A stretch of 64,000 nt of DNA from Cephalotrichum gorgonifer (taxonomy: Eukaryota > Ascomycota > Sordariomycetes > Microascales > Microascaceae), in contig ONZQ02000006.1 of NCBI GenBank assembly GCA_900312665.1, forward strand, positions 1,675,990 to 1,739,989. The letters run 5' to 3'. Every line of letters begins with the position of its first letter. The first letter of the stretch is position 1. Below are positions 11,399-21,607 of the stretch, in pieces. The notes below the pieces were generated by a model that was not told the DNA's origin, did not search any database, and saw only the letters and a list, made by a program, of their open reading frames with translations. A program made the position numbers and the translations under genes.

Positions 11399-13127
11399 TT
11401 ACAAAGTATACCGGAAATCCGGATGCTTGTCACCCAGCTTGGCAAACTCCTCCTCGGGCAGCTCCCGGAGGTGATCCCGCTTGCCGGCCTCGCGCAGCTT
11501 ATTCTCACGGTTCGCCCAGAACCACATGTTAACCGCGGCGAGGATGCCGACGGCCTGGAAAGCAATACAGGTAGAGATGCCGGGGACGTACTGGGGGCTG
11601 TCCTTGGACGGGTAGACGACAGCCGAGATGATGCCGCCGAGCTGGCCGCAGCTGACGGCGAAGGCGGTGAGGGTGCCGCGCTTGACTGAGCCGACGACCT
11701 GATTGGAGCTGTTTTAGGAGGCGGTTTTGTCAGTTGGCTTCATCTCCTTTAGATGTGTGAGGTTCTCCGGGACATCACAGGGTAACTCACCACCAAGCGA
11801 TGACCAGCGGTTGGCAAATGTAGATGCCAATCGATGCAAAGTAGAGGCCCATATAACGCAGGTTGCCGTTGGTCAGGAGCATGACGAGTAGATTCCCGAC
11901 AATGCTGATTGTGAAACCAGACACGCAGAAGATACCTCGCCTCTTCACCTTGTCGGACCAGATACCCACGCACACCGACACAATGCCCGAGGCGATGCGC
12001 GGAGGCGTGGATAAGAGGTTCGACTTGAGGCTCGACCACCCAAAAGTCTTGAGAATAGTCGGCTGGAAAACAGACAGCGAGTACGCCGTGACGCACACGG
12101 CGAGGTACAACACACCCGCCGTCAGGATCTTCCAGTCGCCAAGCGACCGAATGGCGCCCTTGGCACTCATCTTCCCATCATTGCCCGTCTGATTGTTATC
12201 CGTCTTGAGCCTTCGCAAGACCCACTCCTTCTCCTCTGGCATGAGGAAGGTAGCATCATCCGGGAACGGCGGGAGGAAGAAGAATGCGAGCGCCGCGGCG
12301 GCGCAGGTGACGGCGCCCTCGATGAAGAAGATCCAGCTCCACCCGGAGTATCCGTGGGTGCCGTCCATGGAGCCGAGACCGGCGCCGAGGAGGCCCGAGA
12401 TACTGCCCGCGATGTCGTTGGACACCATGAACCAGGCCATGCGGGTGAGCAGCTCGTGGCGCTTGTACCAGGAGCCGATGAGGAAGAGGCAGCCGGGGAA
12501 CATGCCCGCCTCGAAGACGCCGATGAAGATGCGGGCGGTGAGGAGGCCCCCGAAGCTCTTGCAGAATCCAGCAAAGGTAACAGAGACTGTGAAGAAAAAA
12601 GTGTCAGGAGAAGAACTTCCCGAGTTACGTGGGGGCTGTAGATAATTCAACTTACGGCCCCAGCCGAGAGTTAGAAAACTGATCCAGTATCTCGGCTGTA
12701 CCCTACTGAGAACAATATTGGATGGGATCTCTAGAATGATGTATGGGATGTAGAACACTAGAGTTTACGAGGCTTAGTCCCACTTGAATCTCAAAAGGGA
12801 TTGGAGAGCAAGGGGGCCGAGAGTGCGTTGATGGAAGGGTAACTTACCAAGAACAACAATGTTGTAATCATATCCAGACATGCCCAAATCCCTCTCCAGA
12901 TTCCACAACCTCGCGTTACCGATGTTGACACGATCCAGGAACGTCAGGGTGTACAGAAACATGAGTAAAGGAATAAGACGCAGGTCAATCTTGCGGATCA
13001 CCCTCTTGGCCTCGATGGGGTCCTCGGCCTCTTCGGCACCGTCGTTGCCCTCAATATGGACAACATCGTGCTTCTCAGGGATCGAGGGCTCGCTCGAGGC
13101 GCGATCTGTACGAGCGTCGAGCGCCAT
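11399..13127 (-). CDS. MFS transporter, anion:cation symporter (allantoate permease) family
   Basis: Plasma-membrane carrier of the Dal5/Tna1-type family, which in fungi imports organic anions such as allantoate and nicotinate. Four exons (13127-12848, 12757-12656, 12586-11791, 11708-11399) with introns of 90, 69 and 82 bp give 495 residues. A soluble N-terminus of about 45 residues precedes the first helix, which ends in the signature LDRVNIGNAR. Later landmarks are the GVFEAGMFPGCLF helix, the central KxxKRRG-type loop (SDKVKRRG) and a charged C-terminal tail. It neighbours the regulator (convergent) and the flavin monooxygenase (divergent, 968 bp). Uptake of mandelate, benzoate or salicylate is the natural proposal, based on context only. 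Confidence 0.88.
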
Positions 13128-14095
13128 GGTTCAGCAAAGAGAGTTAGCCTCTTGCAAGACAGGTGACGTATGCGAAGGGGGAAAGAAGCGAAAGTTATCG
13201 TGCTAGATCTCCTCTATAGGTTGACGACTGAGAGGGAGACGCACGATTCGAGAAAGAAAAAGTCGGGGGTAGGTTGGGACCTTCGAATCTCCAAGACCGA
13301 GGTATATATATATCCTCGCTCGATGTAAAAGATGCTTAGGTAGAAACACCGTACCCTCTGTGGGTGTGGGCAATGCCTGAAGACCTCGATTGGCTACCAC
13401 GAGCTTTCGCTAGCAATTCACAGGGGATGTACATGCTCCCCCAGATATCCCCGGTAGTTATAATCCGGGGAAGTCCAATACGTCTCCCCTGTCTCCACCA
13501 AGTTGCGCTACCCCGCAAATCCCCGCAATGTCTGGCTTGGGGAAAACTAAACCAACTTTGGAATATTGTGGACAAGGAAAGATCACAATTGCCTGTGCTA
13601 GACAGGGCTAATTCACGACTGGGTCCCCTGACGCTAGCGTCTCCGCGGGGAAGCATGCATCCGATAGGCTGCGGCGATTGGCGAATCGGAGCCTGACGCG
13701 GAGGATGCTTGACTCCGGCGGCAGACACCCGGGAGGCATGAAGGACTCGCACAGATACAGGTAATAGTGCAAGACAACTTGGAGCCGTGGAAGCACGGAT
13801 CCGTTGAGAACGAGCGAGAATTAGATTCTCCACCGTGACATCTTTGGATCCGCCGATGTTCCGTCTGTCCCTGGCGAAGGCAAACCCGGTCCGTGACGTT
13901 CCGGAAAGGATGGAATCCTCGAATTTAATGGTCCTCGCATACGCATCATTCCGCCTCGAGACAATTCGACAGCCTTGTAACTTATAATACCTCAACTTCT
14001 CAACGCCATCAAGGGATCTCAATACTCTCTTTCATGCCTTCGAGACAGCCCTTCACATCCACATCACTTCCATCTCCGAAACCCCTACATTCAAA
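13128..14095. promoter_or_regulatory. Divergent promoter of transporter and monooxygenase
   Basis: A 968-bp intergenic region between two outward-facing catabolic genes. It contains CCG-N8-CGG at 13661-13674. Several ORF-like stretches on both strands show no family resemblance. An AT-rich segment with a tatatatata run near 13304 may be part of the transporter promoter. Confidence 0.4.
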
Positions 14096-15447
14096 ATGCC
14101 TCTCGCTGCCAGGTCCCTCACGATCCTGGTCGTTGGCGCCGGCCTTGGCGGCCTTGCTGCCGGCCTCGCTCTCCAGACCGATGGCCACAAAGTAACCGTC
14201 GTCGACTCGGCGCCCGAATTCGGAGAGGTACGTTTCACGGTTGAGCCCTCGAAGAAACCTTCTTTTTTTTCGGCACTAATACAAAGATTTCCTAGGTTGG
14301 GGCCGGGATCAGGGTCCCGCCCAACTCATCTCGCCTCCTCGCCCGCTGGGGCGTGGACCTCGAGAGCATGAAAAAGTCCGTATCGAGGCGCTACCACTTC
14401 ATCCGCTGGCAAGACGGCAACACCATCGTCAAGCTGCCCTTCGACAACATCGTCGAGACCCACGGTGCGCCTTACTACCTCGTGCACCGCGCCGACCTGC
14501 ACAAGGCCCTGCTCGAGGCCGCGCACAGGGCAGGCGTCACCATCATCAACAACAAGAAGATCTCGTCGTACGACTTTGAGGCTCCTAGCGCCGCCACCGC
14601 GTCGGGCGAGGTCTTCAAGGCCGACCTTGTCGTCGGCGCCGACGGCATCAAGTCCGTGTGTAGGCCCCTGCTCACCGGCCAGGACGACCTGCCCCGCGAC
14701 ACGGGCGACGTCGCCTACCGCATCCTGATCCCTGGCGAGAAGCTCCTCGCCGACCCGGAGCTTGCCGACCTCATCAACGAGCCGTGCACCACGTCCTGGT
14801 GCGGGCCCGACGCCCACCTCGTCGGCTACCCCATTCGCAACGGCGAGATGTACAACATCGTCGTATGCGCCACCTCCTACAACGAGACCACCGACTCAGA
14901 ATGGGTCGTCGGCGGCGACAACTCCGAGCTGTGCAAGCGCTTCTCCGGATGGGAGAGGCGCGTGCAGAAGCTCTGCGCCCTCACGGGCGACTTCCTTAAG
15001 TGGCGCCTCTGCGACCTCCCCAACCTCAACCGCTGGGTCCACCCCTCGGGGAAGGCCGTCCTCCTCGGCGACTCGTGTCACCCCATGCTCCCCTACCTAG
15101 CCCAGGGTGCCGCCCAGGCGTTCGAGGACGCCGCGACGCTGCGTCAGGTTCTCGCGCTCGACACCGATCTCCACTCCGCGCTGAAGAAGTACGAACAGAT
15201 CCGCTTGCCGCGCGCCAGCCTTGTGCAGGCCAAGACTCGCGAGCACCAGCACATCCTCCACATCGACGACGGCGAGGAGCAGGCCGTTCGCGACCAGAAG
15301 ATGAAGCTTAACGCCTCGGAAAACCCCGTCTTCTGGGGATACGATGACCGAAGACAGTGGCTCTTCAGCCATGACGCCGAGATTCTCTCCAAGGAGGGCG
15401 CGAATTGGAAGATGGGCCTCAGCGGAAGTGCCGTCCGATCGCATTAA
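14096..15447 (+). CDS. FAD-dependent monooxygenase, salicylate hydroxylase-like
   Basis: Class A flavoprotein aromatic hydroxylase. Exons 14096-14227 and 14296-15447 (68-bp intron) give 427 residues. The three family motifs are present: dinucleotide-binding GAGLGG (14-19), DG motif GADG (near 160) and GD motif LLGDSCHPMLPY (near 302), followed by QGAAQAFEDA. The GD-motif wording is typical of fungal salicylate 1-monooxygenase-like enzymes, which decarboxylate and hydroxylate salicylate to catechol. Related enzymes act on 3- or 6-substituted hydroxybenzoates, so the substrate is not settled. Its promoter is shared with the transporter. Confidence 0.87.
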
Positions 15448-17078
15448 ATACTGCATTAAATGTAGACCTTTTGCTGGCCTAGGAGCGTCACCCCTTGACT
15501 TGGTCTGCAGACTGACTATATGGCACGCTGAAAATAGACTAGATTTATCTCCACGAATATTCTAAGCAGCTCTATAGTACAGTGAAGTCCTATATACATA
15601 CTAATCAGTTTACGCTTTGTCTATACTATACTCTTATAAAAACATATAAAGCTCTCTATCGTCTATGGTAGAGGCTATTCCAAATGCCCTACAGATCAAA
15701 AGAACATTGCTCTAGCAACACTAGCATTACTAGGGCGTGTACTATCTCTTCGGAGTATTTCACAGTACGGCCTCTGACCTGAAGGCGATAATGAGGGGTG
15801 ACTAGAAGATCCATCCACCCGGCGCGTTAGATCCTGTTTGCATTCCTGCTAGGCCAGGGGATCACTGCCATGCTTAGAATCGAATGTAACTAGAGACGGC
15901 AAAGGTGGACGTGGTACAGGTCAAGGTCAAAATGTTCATAACGGCGTTGTAGACGGGACGGAACGAGGAATCAAAGGGGTGAATGGAATGTATCAAGCAT
16001 GAAACGGAACATGGAGTCGGCCGAGCCGGGCCCCACAGACGCAACGGTGGATCGGGGGTTCATCGGGACATCGGGCGCAGGCCCGCATTCCAGCACATGC
16101 GCACTGGTTCCAGCAACGCATCTATGACGCTCACGATGTCCGGAGGCTTCTTTGGCCGGGTCATTCGCCGGATATAAATGTGTTATTGAGTGTGCCTGAG
16201 GATGCATGAAGCGGCATACACAAAGAAGAGGTTGACATAACAATCAGGGTGACCTTACTTGGGCGGGATGGGAGAAGTTTGGGCTGAGCTGCCAGTCTCA
16301 AATCTAGGCACGGATTGATTTAATGCCAGAGCATGCAGCCAAATTATTCGCTTACATGGTGATATTAGCTGTAAGGTCGACCACGGGTGGTTAAATTCAA
16401 ATTATTGATATAGCAAGGGAATTAATTCAGTTGTAGGTAGTGTGGGGTTGGACAGCCCTTGATTTTATTACTAATCGGGAGGTTCCGAACGGCTACGTCT
16501 CCGAGGAACCGGGACCAGGGGAGAACGTGGATAGGGCCGGCTCAGCCCCGACGCAAGGTAACTGACTCCCTACTCTAGCTGGCCGGGTGAGATTGCTTAG
16601 CCCAGACTCTGCGCAGAGATCTGGAAGGAGAAATTGGTAGCATCCACTGCCTCGGGAGATGAGGTCAATGCGGGACACGAACACAAGTAACCGTCCTCGC
16701 TAGACTTGCTCACCACTGATAACTATTGGTTGGCCTAAGATTTTGTGGCCCGTGTACCCGGAAGGATTCCCTCTTGGCATGTAATACGAAGTAGTACTTG
16801 TAAAACGACGAGCCCGCTTACACCAAGCCGTTGCATTTCGCGTTTTCACGGTCAACCCGCTTCGCCCACTTTCTTTCGCTCTTTCGCCACAGCGGCCACG
16901 GCAGTAGTTCTTCACTCGTTTGAACTACTGCCGCGAGAAGAGGATAATTAAAGTCCAACCGGCTCCCACCCCCTCGAATCCGTTCGTTTCAACCCTTCCG
17001 CTGCCATATCCCACGATCCCTTCGTGAACACAGCGCTGCAAACAAATAAATTGTTGAGGATCACCAAAACCATCCAAG
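15448..17078. other. Intergenic, no gene recognised
   Basis: The first 250 bp (15480-15700) are AT-rich with many tata/atac stretches, as in decayed repeat DNA or a 3' region. The rest holds only short overlapping frames without recognisable domains. The last few hundred bases should contain the GH76 promoter and 5' UTR. Confidence 0.5.
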
Positions 17079-18808
17079 ATGGCAATTCCCACGGTTACGC
17101 GCCTTGGTGCGTCGGCGCTTCTGCTTGCCCTTAGCGGGGTGAACGCTGAGAATCCGTTCTCAATCGACACCGATGGTGAGCAAACAACCCACCTCCTTCT
17201 TGTCTGGATCATGGTTATTAGCTCGGCGCTTTTTTTGAACCAAAAAAGCGGTCGTACGAGAGAAGGAAGACCGAGTTTTAGTAACGGGATGATTCTCCTA
17301 TTACAGCGGATATTCGGACATCAGCGGCACTCCTAGCCCATGATACCATGGTCTACTACAAAGGCAACCTTACGGGGGAAACGCCTGGTCTCCTGCCTGG
17401 TCCGCCACCGACTGGGGACTATTACTGGTGGCAGTCGGGCGCTCTCTGGGGCACGCTCATTGATTACTGGCAACTCACCGGGGACTCTTCCTACAACAAT
17501 GTCATCATACAGGGTATGATGCATCAGGTTGGTCAGAACAACGACTTCCAGCCCAGGAACATCAGCGCGTCCCAAGGAAACGACGACCAGGCCTTCTGGG
17601 GCATGGCTGCGCTGCAGGCCGCCGAACTCGACTTCCCGAGTCCTCCGTCTGACCAGCCGCAGTGGCTAGCCCTCGCCCAGGCTGTCTTTGATGCCCAGAC
17701 TGCTAGGCGTGATGAAGAGTGTGGTGGTGGGCTGAGGTGGCAGATTGCGATGACGAATGTGGGATACGACTACAAGAATAGTATGTTCACACCCGCCCAT
17801 GAACTTTTCCCCGAGTGCTAGGAACTAGATGGAGTAAAAACTAACGGCTAAACTCAGCAATCTCTAACGCGTGCTTCTTTAATATGGGCGCACGGTTGGC
17901 ACGGTATACCGGCAATGAGACATACTCCAAGTTGGCTGGAGAAACTTGGGATTGGATCCAAAGTGTCGGGTTTATTTCTGACAAGGGCGACGTCTACGAT
18001 GGCGCCTTTGTCGACGGTGACTGTACCGATATTAACAAGGCACAGTTCTCATATAGTGCTGCTATCTTGGTACAGGGCGCAGCGTTTATGTGGAATATTG
18101 TAAGTTTTTTTATACCCCTACCGACCTCAGCTACAACAGCGTCTGGGATCGTTCCACCGAGAGCTCTTAAGCCACGACATATCCCACTTGCCTCTCTCCT
18201 ATATATATACACCTTGTCTGTTGGCCCGTTTTGCTAATGAGGGTGGGTTCTTTTAGACCGAAGATCAAGCCTGGAAGGACAGGCTCGAAGGCTTGCTCGA
18301 TAGGACGCTTGAAGTCTTCTTCCGCGACGATGGGGTCGCCTACGAAGCGTCATGCGAGCCCCAAAACACCTGTACGACGGATATGTACAGCTTCAAGGGC
18401 TTCCTCCACCGATGGCTAGCCCAGGCGAGCCAGGTCGCGCCCTTTATCGCCGACAAGGTCACGCCTATCCTCCGTTCCTCGACCGAGGCTGCTATCAAGC
18501 AGTGTACGGGCGGCGATAGCGGGCGGGAGTGTGGCTTCTCCTGGTCCTCGGGCAAATTCGACGGCAATACCGGCGCGGGCCAGGAGATGAACGTGCTCGC
18601 CGCCGTGTCGTCGCTCCTGGCCCCGGGCAAGGGGGGTCCGTCGACGGAGGACTCGTCGGCCGGCACTGGTAACGGCGACGGAACTGGTAATGGCAGCGAC
18701 GGCACTAGTGACGGCGACGACGCTGGTAACGGCAGCGGATTATTGAGGGGCCCTGGTTTCTGGATTTCCTCCTTTGTAGCTTTTAGCTATTTCTTTGTTC
18801 GTTTTTAG
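17079..18808 (+). CDS. GH76 family GPI-anchored cell-wall protein (Dfg5/Dcw1-type)
   Basis: Predicted endo-alpha-1,6-mannanase-like enzyme thought to cross-link GPI proteins to wall glycan. Four exons (17079-17175, 17307-17780, 17858-18099, 18257-18808) give 454 residues. A signal peptide covers about residues 1-23 (ending SGVNA). The GH76 catalytic Asp pair is Asp125/Asp126 in SQGNDDQAFWG. Other family marks are GDYYWWQSGALWG, DYKNTISNACFFN and DKAQFSY-like NKAQFSY. A Gly/Ser/Thr/Asp-rich stretch (about 395-435) and a hydrophobic tail ending SYFFVRF form a GPI-anchor signal. The gene lies on the plus strand beyond the catabolic cluster with no evident link to it. Confidence 0.9.
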
Positions 18809-20031
18809 TTTTTTTATCTTTTTCTTTCGAGGATGCTTATATAGAATTGGCCCGCCACGTCAATTCTGAACGCAGCCTACCGCGTAACCAAAAAGACTGG
18901 GCTTCCATGGGCCAATTGTGCTGCCTCTCTGTATAGTATGCCCAGTGTACATAGACCGTGAGCACGGAACGGCGAAGAGAAAGCACTTGCATGGGACTCC
19001 GCTCAGGAAACTGCGCGGATTACGGGGTGCTCCTCCGTACGGCCGCCATCTGGGATCAGGTGTAGAGAACCTGAGCTGTGTTGCCAAAAGCCGAAGAGCA
19101 CTCCTCGCCCGACTCCGGGGGCCGGCTCGACTCGGGGGGCCGGCCCCACCCCGAAATTTCACATCGGAGGTCGGTCAAATTCCGTGAACTCGGATTGCCG
19201 ATCATTGGGATGACTAAGTCCACCCCGGATCCTGTGATTCGGCCACCGGTCCGACGCTCGCTTCTATTAGTCTGGGCCTCCGTCCCGTTCTCGCCCATTC
19301 CAGGTCGGCTCCCGCACCACACCCCATACACAAAGGCATATTACGCTAGACTAGAGGGTTCCTGAACTGGAATCACATTGTGCTAAGAGGTTCCGTCTAC
19401 GAGTACAGGGCCGACCCAACGTTCCGTTCACAGCATCAATCCCACATACTGTTCACGATACCGGCTTCAATTTCTCCGAGGAGCATGTGCCTCTCGGGTC
19501 GTCTGGCGATAGAGAGGGTATAGAGAAGTAAAACCCTCTCTATCACGATACACTTCGCTCTCTTTTCACTCCATACCCTGGGTTCACCTTCTCCCTGACT
19601 TCTCCATGTCTTGATCGGTCCCCGATTCCCCGAGTCTACGGTCCGACCAGTCAATATATCACGGATTCTTGTTTCTGCGGGAGCTGGGATCGGGGGAGAG
19701 GGGAGGAGGGGTGAACAACTCAGAAACTATGCGGAGTGGTAGCAGGCCAACTCCGTGGCTAAGAACTGGTATTGTGAGGAGCTTTGTGGAAGGGGCAATC
19801 ATACACAGGCTCACCATCCCCTACCCGTTTCTGCACCCTGTCGCCTTGATTTAACGCTAGTGGAGCCCCTACGGTGTCGGGCTTTTTCACTTAGGAATCC
19901 AGACGCAGCGAGTGAGAGGCCAAGTCACCATGTTAACTCGTCCCAAAGTCTAGGTCTCGCATTCACTTATAACTTGAAAAAGGATATAGGTATATACAAG
20001 ACTGTGTCTGGATAGGAAGGACAAAAAAGAA
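18809..20031. other. Intergenic with one strong inverted repeat
   Basis: No gene recognised. A perfect 12-bp inverted repeat (arms 19508-19519 and 19533-19544, 13-nt loop) could form a stable hairpin. A GC-rich block around 19105-19150 contains repeated ccggctc/ccggccc words. The stretch just below 20032 holds the T-rich terminator of the 5S gene on the minus strand. Confidence 0.45.
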
Positions 20032-20150
20032 ACATACAACACCAGGGATTCGCTGGTCGTCACCGACCCAACTACTAGTCTAGCGCTTCGTGGTTTATGT
20101 ATAGGGGAGCGGACGGGACCCTCAGTTTTCCACGAGCTATGGTCGTATGT
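20032..20150 (-). rRNA. 5S rRNA gene
   Basis: Read on the minus strand the segment starts ACATACGACCATAG at 20150 and ends GTTGTATGTT near 20032, about 119 nt. The ends pair to form helix I of 5S rRNA. The central part has the strongly conserved fungal stretch AGTAGTTGGGTCGGTGACGA followed by CCAGCGAATCCC, which includes the internal Pol III control region. A T-rich terminator (TTTCTTTTTT) follows immediately. Single dispersed 5S genes are normal in Pezizomycotina. The gene begins 78 bp past the stop codon of the hypothetical gene at 20228-21161, same strand. Confidence 0.93.
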
Positions 20151-20227
20151 GCTGATTAGAGTTCAGTGTCATGATCAAGTAGGAAGTGGAAAAAGTCGTT
20201 GGGGGGGGGGAAGGAGGGTATAGGAAC

Positions 20228-21161
20228 CTACCTCTTTTTTGCTCGCTGCATCGCTGTATATCGCAGGTGTTCCTGGCCGATGACAACGTCCCCTTCATCC
20301 GGTCCTGGGTCCCGGAGGAAGAGTTCCATAAACTCCAGCCTCAGGTCGCCGGCAGTGACCGTGTAGGCTCGTAGCTACATTCGTGTGCTGATTTGCGCCA
20401 GGCAACTCGACCCTGATGGTATGCACGCATTGCGGTTCAAGCGGCCCTGGAACTGGGGCGGCAGCAGCTCTAGTTTCCAGGGGCTGAGGCACTGCCTTCC
20501 ACTTCTCGATTGTCATGGTGCGATCTTGCCGGGTGAGGTTGACCAGGAGGATGATTTTGACGTCAAAGGCCGATCTTCGAAACCAAACTTGGGCTTTGGC
20601 CCTTATTTCTTGGAGGGACAGGGAGCAATTCCGACCTCGACCACAAGAGTCGGCCATGCGTCCTTCTCGGGGCGTGCAGATAGCAGTACGTAAGACCTCG
20701 TCCTCACCCAATCCGGATCGCTCCCCAGGCCCTTGGTATGTTCGCGTTTGAGCCCCGTGTGCTTTGAGCTCATATACCATGGACATCCGGTCCAGCTGGA
20801 GAGTCATCTGGGCCCTGATGTATGACATCACAACCTCATGTGGACCTGTTGCGAGGGTCACGATGAGCAGTTGGATATTCTCCAGATAGAAAAACCGACA
20901 CTTTCTTCCCTTCTTATCTCGCGCATCGTCTATATCTTGGGACTGATCACTTGAGATTGGATGCATCCGGAGGACATCTTCCTTTGATCGGTCAATGGCA
21001 TTGAAGAGCTCATTCACGGTATCGAAGAGGACTGCTGCCTCGATCGTCGGCCGGAAGGCATCCCGAACTGAAAACTGGCTTCCTTGAAGGGAGGCGGATA
21101 TGTCGTTGGGGGTGCTCAATGCGATGTTGATTGGTTCAAGGAAGCCGTGAGTGTTGATCAT
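20228..21161 (-). CDS. Hypothetical fungal protein
   Basis: I do not recognise a named domain. The first exon runs 21161-20427 and begins MINTHGFLEPINIALSTPND. The frame then continues best by a 52-bp intron (20375-20426, GTGCAT...TAG) into a 48-residue tail with VTAGDLRLEF and ending AMQRAKKR, giving about 293 residues. The middle has an acidic/basic helix-rich region, then a beta-type segment (IILLVNLTRQDRTMTIEKW) seen in fungus-specific uncharacterised proteins. Further introns cannot be excluded, for example near 20650-20700 where the frame is Arg/Gly-rich. No signal peptide or TM helix is visible. Confidence 0.55.
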
Positions 21162-21479
21162 GGGATGGGATTCGTCGAATGTCGCAGCAACTTCGTTCCA
21201 TGAGATTTACGAGTAACATGAAGTGATGTAAAGAACGACTTTTAGCTTTAGATGGTGGCATGGCACCAAATCGCAAAAGATACAACCTACTCCTAACCGA
21301 TTATCTTACTCGGAAATGCCGCTGAAGGTTCGCCTGACTATCTCCAATACGACCTGCTCCTGCCACATTACGCACCTTCTTGTTTTGTACTACAACATTA
21401 AAAGGATATCAGTGGCTCGACATCTTTTTTCCCCTCATCCTGGGCACATTGAGAATCAACGCAGCGGGAAACTCTCGTT

Positions 21480-21542
21480 CGAGGTCGATATATGGAGGGC
21501 GCCGACGGGGCCCTCGGCTTTCCGTGAGCGATGATCGTATGT
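21480..21542 (-). pseudogene. Truncated 5S rRNA pseudogene
   Basis: On the minus strand from 21542 the sequence begins ACATACGATCATCGCTCACG. It follows the 5' half of the nearby 5S gene for about 60 nt at roughly three quarters identity; many of the differences are transitions. The 3' half, including the internal control region and the closing strand of helix I, is absent. The copy should therefore not be transcribed as 5S. It lies 1.4 kb from the intact gene in the same orientation. Confidence 0.75.
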
Positions 21543-21607
21543 ACCGTACAACACTACAGACCAGGGGGATCAAGCCTCCCCCATCATGCCCTCTCTCTAT
21601 CCCCCAA

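Noticed and set aside
13336..14022. 228-codon minus-strand frame in the transporter/monooxygenase promoter
   Set aside because: Lies entirely in a divergent promoter and shows no domain; codon use is unlike neighbouring genes.
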